Source of the DNA: JAGNRR01 sp965230665 | GTDB lineage: Bacteria; Bacteroidota; Bacteroidia; Chitinophagales; Chitinophagaceae | NCBI GenBank assembly: GCA_965230665.1 | Contig: CBDDLM010000004.1 | Span: forward strand, 2,480,001-2,544,000 | DNA: 64,000 bases | Reading direction: 5' to 3' | In this document: positions 60,110 to 64,000 of the stretch, one piece after another | How the letters are laid out: the number at the start of each line of letters is the position of its first letter | How positions within the stretch are numbered: the first letter of the stretch is position 1 | Notes under the pieces: generated by a model | The model's database searches: none | Seen by the model: only the letters and a program-made list of their open reading frames with translations | What the model was told of the DNA's origin: nothing | Translations under genes and position numbers: made by a program

Positions 60110-60196
60110 ATGGAGGTGATCAAAATGATTGCATGTACTACATTCGTTGTTTATGCGATGCACATTTTTGGTTTTGTTGCTATTTGGGCTACTTGA
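60110..60196 (+). CDS. Possible 28-codon leader ORF with strong Shine-Dalgarno site
   Basis: From ATG 60110 (or ATG 60125, same frame) a short frame encodes a hydrophobic peptide, MIACTTFVVYAMHIFGFVAI from the second start. It overlaps the thermonuclease start at 60153 in another frame and stops 43 bases inside it. GGAGGTGATC precedes ATG 60125 by 3 bases. It may be a leader that couples translation, or a chance frame. Confidence 0.3.
   Translation: MEVIKMIACTTFVVYAMHIFGFVAIWAT
60112..60121 (+). promoter_or_regulatory. Ten-base Shine-Dalgarno match (GGAGGTGATC)
   Basis: This is complementary over ten bases to the usual 16S rRNA 3' end. Bacteroidota genes rarely use such sites and none as long was noticed elsewhere in the window. 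The GGAGG core is 8 bases from ATG 60125, 12 from TTG 60129 and 36 from ATG 60153. Confidence 0.5.
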
Positions 60197-60641
60197 AGGT
60201 TGTATTGGTGACGACAACAAGCATGTTTCCCAATTCGATCTACGAGGGAAAGTGGTTCATTTAAAAGATGGAGATTCTTTTGTTGTGTTAGATAAAAATA
60301 AAGAGCAGGTAGAAGTGCGTTTGGTAGACATCGATGCACCGGAACTGCATCAAGCTTACGGAAGAAAGGCAAAGCAATACTTAAGTAAGTTGATCAAGGG
60401 CAAAATGATCGGCATTAACTATGTCAAGAAAGATCGATATAACAGAGTATTAGGTGAGGTTTATATAAACGATCTATTCATAAACTTGGAGATGATCAGA
60501 GCGGGATATGCTTGGCACTTTACTCGCTTTTCTGATGATAAAACTATGAGAGAGGCTGAAGAACTGGCACGGCAAGATAAAAGAGGACTTTGGCAAGGTA
60601 AAGATCCCAAAGCTCCTTGGAAATGGAGAGCACAACACTAA
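60153..60641 (+). CDS. Thermonuclease-family (SNase-like) lipoprotein
   Basis: This 162-residue protein has a short lipoprotein signal (MRCTFLVLLLFGLLEGC, acceptor Cys17) and an SNase/TNase domain. Catalytic positions match staphylococcal nuclease: Arg and Asp in VRLVDIDAPELHQAYG (plus Glu in PEL) and Arg in DRYNRVLGEVY. EMIRAGYAWHF and RGLWQGKDPKAPWKWR complete the fold. It is likely an envelope-anchored, calcium-dependent nuclease that degrades DNA and RNA outside the cell. ATG 60153 was chosen because it gives a clean lipobox; a TTG at 60129 in the same frame is the alternative and lies nearer the strong Shine-Dalgarno site. Confidence 0.87.
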   Translation: MRCTFLVLLLFGLLEGCIGDDNKHVSQFDLRGKVVHLKDGDSFVVLDKNKEQVEVRLVDIDAPELHQAYGRKAKQYLSKLIKGKMIGINYVKKDRYNRVLGEVYINDLFINLEMIRAGYAWHFTRFSDDKTMREAEELARQDKRGLWQGKDPKAPWKWRAQH

Positions 60642-60648
60642 TTTTGCT

Positions 60649-62160
60649 TTATTGGATAAACGCTAGTAATTCCTCAATAATCTTTCGGTCATTACTTAAT
60701 CTTGGAATCTTATGTTGGCCACCAAGTTTACCTTTTTCTTTAAGCCACAGGTTAAAGGTTCCGTTAGCTACAAAAGTGACTTCAGGTTTACGTAAAGCAA
60801 GATCTTTGTAACGTTTAGCTTCATAATCGCTATTTACATTTTGCAACTCTTGATCAAGAGTTACAACAAATTGTTCTTGCAGGTTTTCAGCTATGTCAGC
60901 TTCAATCAGCCATTGGTGTGCACCGTTTTCTTTTCCTGAAAAGTAGATAGGTGCAGCGGTATAATCATGTAAGTGTGCTTTCGTTTTAGCACAAGCTACT
61001 GAAATTGCATGATCCGTATTTTCTATCATGAGCTCCTCGCCAAAGGCGTTGATAAAATGCTTTGTCCTACCCGTCACTTTTATTCTAAATGGGTATAAAG
61101 AAGTAAATGCAATCGTATCACCTAATTTGTAGCGCCATAAACCAGAGTTTGTCGTTATAATCAGTGCATAGCTTTTGTTGAGCTCAACTTCATCTAGTTG
61201 TAATGTTTTCGGGAATTCTTTTCCATCTTCTTCCAAAGGCATAAACTCAAAAAAGATACCATGCTTTAAGAAAAGAAGCATGCTATCACCTCCTATAATA
61301 TCCTGACCAGATATGAAACCTTCAGAAGCATTATATGTATCTACCGTGTTGATTTTCTTATTAGGAAAAAATGCTTCGAATTGCTGACGGTAGGGTGCAA
61401 AGTTTACACCACCATGGATATAAAGTTCTAGATTCGGCCAAACTTTATGAATATCTTTTTCACCGGTTTTTTCTATTATTTTATTCAATAAAACTGCGGT
61501 CCAAGTAGGAACTCCTGCTAGGTATCGAACATCTTCTTGAATCGTTACCTCAGCCATACGCTCTAGTTTTTCTTCCCATTCTTCCATTAAGGCAACATCT
61601 AGGCCTGGTGTTCGAATCATATTTTGCCAAGAAACCATATTCTGCATAAGCACTGCGGATAGGTCACCATAAGAAACGTTTTCATTTACTTCATGAACTT
61701 TATGACTACCACCCATAATCAAAGCTTTACCGCTCATAAATTCTGATTGAGGAAAATTCTTGAAATAAAGTGCTAATACATCTCTTACGCCTCTAAAGTG
61801 ATTTTCTTCTATACTTTCGTTACTGACAGGAATAAATTTACTTTTTTCAGAAGTCGTTCCACTCGATTTTGCAAACCATTCGATACTACTTGGCCAAAGT
61901 ATATTCTTTTCACCATCCATCATTCGTTTAATGTATGGAAATACATCTTCATATGAGTGCACCGGAACTTTACTTTTGTAGTCTTTATAGTTATTTATAT
62001 GCGGGAAGTCATATTTTTTTCCAAACTCTGTAAACTGTCCGGAGCTGATTAAATCATTGAAGGTCGTAATTTGAGCATTGATAGGATTATTAAAGTAATG
62101 CTCAATATAACTCCACCTGAGCTTAATATAACTTCTTATGGCAGGGTTTAATATCTTCAT
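60649..62160 (-). CDS. GH3 auxin-responsive promoter family protein
   Basis: This 503-residue protein belongs to the GH3 branch of acyl-adenylating enzymes, which in plants join amino acids to hormones. The ATP-binding motif KSSGTTSEKSKFIPVS is near residue 90, YNASEGFISGQ lies in the middle, and IITTNSGLWRYKLGD plus VTGRTKHFINAFGEELM fit the later adenylation motifs. The bacterial substrate is not known. It is 47 bases downstream of lptB on the same strand, a pairing I recall from other Bacteroidota, which hints at an envelope or lipid-related role. Confidence 0.9.
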   Translation of the reverse strand: MKILNPAIRSYIKLRWSYIEHYFNNPINAQITTFNDLISSGQFTEFGKKYDFPHINNYKDYKSKVPVHSYEDVFPYIKRMMDGEKNILWPSSIEWFAKSSGTTSEKSKFIPVSNESIEENHFRGVRDVLALYFKNFPQSEFMSGKALIMGGSHKVHEVNENVSYGDLSAVLMQNMVSWQNMIRTPGLDVALMEEWEEKLERMAEVTIQEDVRYLAGVPTWTAVLLNKIIEKTGEKDIHKVWPNLELYIHGGVNFAPYRQQFEAFFPNKKINTVDTYNASEGFISGQDIIGGDSMLLFLKHGIFFEFMPLEEDGKEFPKTLQLDEVELNKSYALIITTNSGLWRYKLGDTIAFTSLYPFRIKVTGRTKHFINAFGEELMIENTDHAISVACAKTKAHLHDYTAAPIYFSGKENGAHQWLIEADIAENLQEQFVVTLDQELQNVNSDYEAKRYKDLALRKPEVTFVANGTFNLWLKEKGKLGGQHKIPRLSNDRKIIEELLAFIQ

Positions 62161-62207
62161 AATAGGTTCATGCTAAGATAGCGTTTCAGTTTTAAGAATG
62201 GAACGTT

Positions 62208-62969
62208 TTACGATTGATTTTCTTCGAAAATATAATCCTTCCGCTTTAGCTCAAAGTTACGACCTAAGTAGAGCTTTCTTACTTGCTCATCTTCCGCAAG
62301 TTCTTCCGCAGTTCCTGATCGTAAAATCTCTCCTTGTATTAAAAGATAGGCTCGATCTGTAATGGATAGCGTTTCTTGTACATTATGATCGGTGATAAGA
62401 ACACCAATATTTTTATGCTTTAGTTTTACTACGATACTCTGGATATCTTCTACCGCAATAGGGTCAATACCTGCAAAAGGTTCATCCAACAATATAAATT
62501 TAGGATCAACAGCAAGAGCACGAGCAATTTCAGTACGCCTTCGTTCCCCCCCGCTTAGAACATCGCCTTTATTTTTTCGTACATGAGTTAGTCTGAACTC
62601 ACTAAGCAGACTTTCAAGTTTGTCTTTTTGTTGCTGCCTATTGAGCTTTGTAATTTCCAGCACGGAAGCAATGTTCTCTTCCACGGTCATTTTTCTAAAG
62701 ATCGAAGCCTCCTGAGGTAAATAACCTATGCCTAATTGGGCCCGTTTATACATGGGCAGTTTGGTTATTTCTATATCATCAAGAAATACACGACCCGAAT
62801 CAGGTTTAATTAAACCTACAACTTGATAGAAAGTGGTTGTTTTTCCAGCACCATTAGGTCCAAGTAAGCCTACAATTTCCCCTTGACTTACATTAATAGA
62901 GATTTCGTTTACTACTTTTCTATTTTTGTAAATCTTAACGAGTTTTTCTGCGCGTATCGTAGCTGACAT
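62208..62969 (-). CDS. lptB: LPS export ABC transporter ATP-binding protein
   Basis: LptB powers extraction of lipopolysaccharide from the inner membrane with LptFG. The 253-residue ATPase has Walker A GPNGAGKTT, the Q-loop GYLPQEASIFRKMTVEENI typical of LptB, signature LSGGERRRTEIARAL, Walker B FILLDEPFAGIDP and the switch His in LITDHNVQ. A C-terminal extension (YLGRNFELKRKDYIFEENQS) is seen. lptF and lptG are not in the window. Confidence 0.95.
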   Translation of the reverse strand: MSATIRAEKLVKIYKNRKVVNEISINVSQGEIVGLLGPNGAGKTTTFYQVVGLIKPDSGRVFLDDIEITKLPMYKRAQLGIGYLPQEASIFRKMTVEENIASVLEITKLNRQQQKDKLESLLSEFRLTHVRKNKGDVLSGGERRRTEIARALAVDPKFILLDEPFAGIDPIAVEDIQSIVVKLKHKNIGVLITDHNVQETLSITDRAYLLIQGEILRSGTAEELAEDEQVRKLYLGRNFELKRKDYIFEENQS

Positions 62970-63020
62970 AAAAGTAAAAATCGATTATTATTCCTAATAA
63001 GTATGTTGAGAAGCCCTAAT

Positions 63021-63500
63021 TTATTGTGAAGGGATCTTTTCCAATCGAATGCCAATACTCAAAATCTCTTCAAGAGGGTTTTCACGCATAATCTGATGTA
63101 GCTTTATGGTATAAGTCCCTATTTGGTCAAACTTGGTATAGGAGTTACCCGATAACCTTATTTTATGCTCATAGATTTCATTCATGCCTTTGCCAGTCCA
63201 TCTGCCCGAACTTTCTGCAAGCGGAAGTTCTACCTTTTGCTTGGTACTTTTTTTATTGGGCTTGATTGTTTCTAGGTCTAACCAAATATTAGAAAAGTGA
63301 TATGCATCAGTATGCCTCATTGTAACAAACATTAGGTATTTACTGCTCGTATCTGAAATTTCAAAGTCATACGATTTGACATCTTTTTTATCCCAAGCAT
63401 GGTATGAAATAGCTTCATTTTTTTCGAACGTATTAGAAGGAATACAACCTACTAAAACGAAAAAAAATGCAAAGAGTATAAGGAGTTTATTAGAGTACAT
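63021..63500 (-). CDS. gldH: Gliding motility lipoprotein GldH
   Basis: GldH is one of the Bacteroidota-specific lipoproteins required for gliding in Flavobacterium. The 159-residue protein has a lipobox ending FVLVGC (Cys19) and the family segments SYHAWDKKDVKSYDF, VTMRHTDAYHFSNIWLDLE and SSGRWTGKGMNEIYEHKI. It is also present in non-gliding relatives, so gliding itself is not proven. Its start overlaps the end of yicC by 11 bases. Confidence 0.92.
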   Translation of the reverse strand: MYSNKLLILFAFFFVLVGCIPSNTFEKNEAISYHAWDKKDVKSYDFEISDTSSKYLMFVTMRHTDAYHFSNIWLDLETIKPNKKSTKQKVELPLAESSGRWTGKGMNEIYEHKIRLSGNSYTKFDQIGTYTIKLHQIMRENPLEEILSIGIRLEKIPSQ

Positions 63501-64000
63501 TGGCTAATTGTTCTTTTGCTTGTTCAAGTTCATCTTTCATACTGACCACTAATTTTTGAATGGCGGCATTATTTGCTTTTGCTCCCATCGTATTGATTTC
63601 TCGACCTATTTCCTGACAAATAAATCCAAGTTTTTTTCCATTCAGTATTTGGTCGTTTTCGATAAGTTCTAGAAAGTACTTACAATGATGCGTTAGGCGA
63701 GTTTGTTCTTCACTAATATCTAGTTTTTCGATGTAATATACGATCTCTTGTTCAAGTCGGTTCGGATCAAATTTTTCATCATCTGCAAGCTCTTTTAAGT
63801 GGGATTTAAGTTTTTCCTTTTTTAATAAACTACGTTCTTGTTCTAATGGTTCTACCTGTGCAGTAATTTTTTGAATCGTATTAATGTTTTGTATTAAAGT
63901 TTTTTCTAACATTCTACCTTCTTTTTTTCGCTCTTCTATAACCGTGTCACATATTTGATCACAAAGAATCACGATTTCTTGTAACTCTTCATCACTTAAA
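63490..64000 (-). CDS. YicC-family endoribonuclease, 5' part outside the window
   Basis: Only the C-terminal 169 or so codons are visible; the frame is open to the right edge. The DUF1732 end of the YicC family is recognisable: GKKLGFICQEIGREINTMGA followed by KANNAAIQKLVVSMKDELEQ. YicC proteins are stress-linked endoribonucleases; E. coli YicC is reported to promote decay of a small RNA. The GTG at 63972 is internal, since family members are about 290 residues. It is translationally overlapped with gldH. Confidence 0.9.
   Translation of the reverse strand, partial: LSDEELQEIVILCDQICDTVIEERKKEGRMLEKTLIQNINTIQKITAQVEPLEQERSLLKKEKLKSHLKELADDEKFDPNRLEQEIVYYIEKLDISEEQTRLTHHCKYFLELIENDQILNGKKLGFICQEIGREINTMGAKANNAAIQKLVVSMKDELEQAKEQLANVL

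Overview
The window looks like part of a chromosome from a low-GC (high-30s percent by eye) gliding or surface-active member of the Bacteroidota. The reasons are a gldH gene, several proteins with type IX secretion (T9SS) C-terminal signals (both the CHU_C 'gliding motility-associated' type and the type A sorting type), TonB receptors with an N-terminal carboxypeptidase-regulatory domain, a PorV/PorQ-family barrel, DUF4270 and DUF5916 proteins, and promoter -7 boxes of the Bacteroidota form TAnnTTTG ahead of many genes. No tRNA, rRNA, CRISPR array, insertion sequence or phage gene was recognised. It reads as ordinary, densely packed chromosome. No gene-free stretch exceeds 300 bases; the longest are 54792-55061 and 35487-35712.

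Layout. 1-6.2 kb: a divergent block with panC-panD-flippase on the minus strand and a truncated GlgA-like protein, a DUF4270 lipoprotein and glmS on the plus strand. 6.2-12.6 kb: cobalamin adenosyltransferase, an orphan LolD/MacB-type ATPase, a membrane diadenylate cyclase homologue with an altered catalytic motif, the etfB-etfA-bifunctional nuclease operon, a small TPR protein and tilS. 12.7-15.3 kb: a TPR hybrid histidine kinase. 15.3-25.0 kb: phenylacetate/beta-oxidation genes (paaG, paaH, paaY, DUF1569) separated by two tandem CHU_C proteins of about 1,040 residues. 25-35.5 kb: mixed housekeeping genes (DUF4397 lipoprotein, short NuoG, PfkB kinase, a secreted SGNH/PKD protein, YjjG-like phosphatase, rfbC, murI-pdxA-hydrolase operon, ribonuclease Y).

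35.7-44.8 kb: a three-gene operon of TonB receptor, 1361-residue secreted protein and PorV/PorQ-family barrel, closed by a strong terminator. 44.9-49.3 kb: greA, a HIT protein, a two-component system, ruvC and a second flippase-like protein. 49.5-56.2 kb: an outer-membrane barrel, a DUF5916 protein, an isolated nuoHIJ cluster and a THUMP RNA methyltransferase. 56.4-64 kb: a second TonB receptor, a secreted WD40 protein, a thermonuclease lipoprotein, a GH3-family protein, lptB, gldH and the end of yicC.

The main themes are cell-envelope assembly and secretion (glmS, murI, lptB, gldH, PorV-like barrel, T9SS cargo, TonB receptors), cofactor synthesis (pantothenate, PLP, cobalamin) and energy metabolism (ETF, fragments of complex I, acyl-CoA oxidation). 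The items most worth checking are the Asp-to-Asn change in the diadenylate cyclase motif, the scattered complex I genes, the mosaic tandem CHU_C pair, the receptor/giant protein/PorV-like module, promoter boxes that abut start codons, a terminator nested with a promoter at 50.2 kb, and a ten-base Shine-Dalgarno match with an overlapping small ORF at 60.1 kb.
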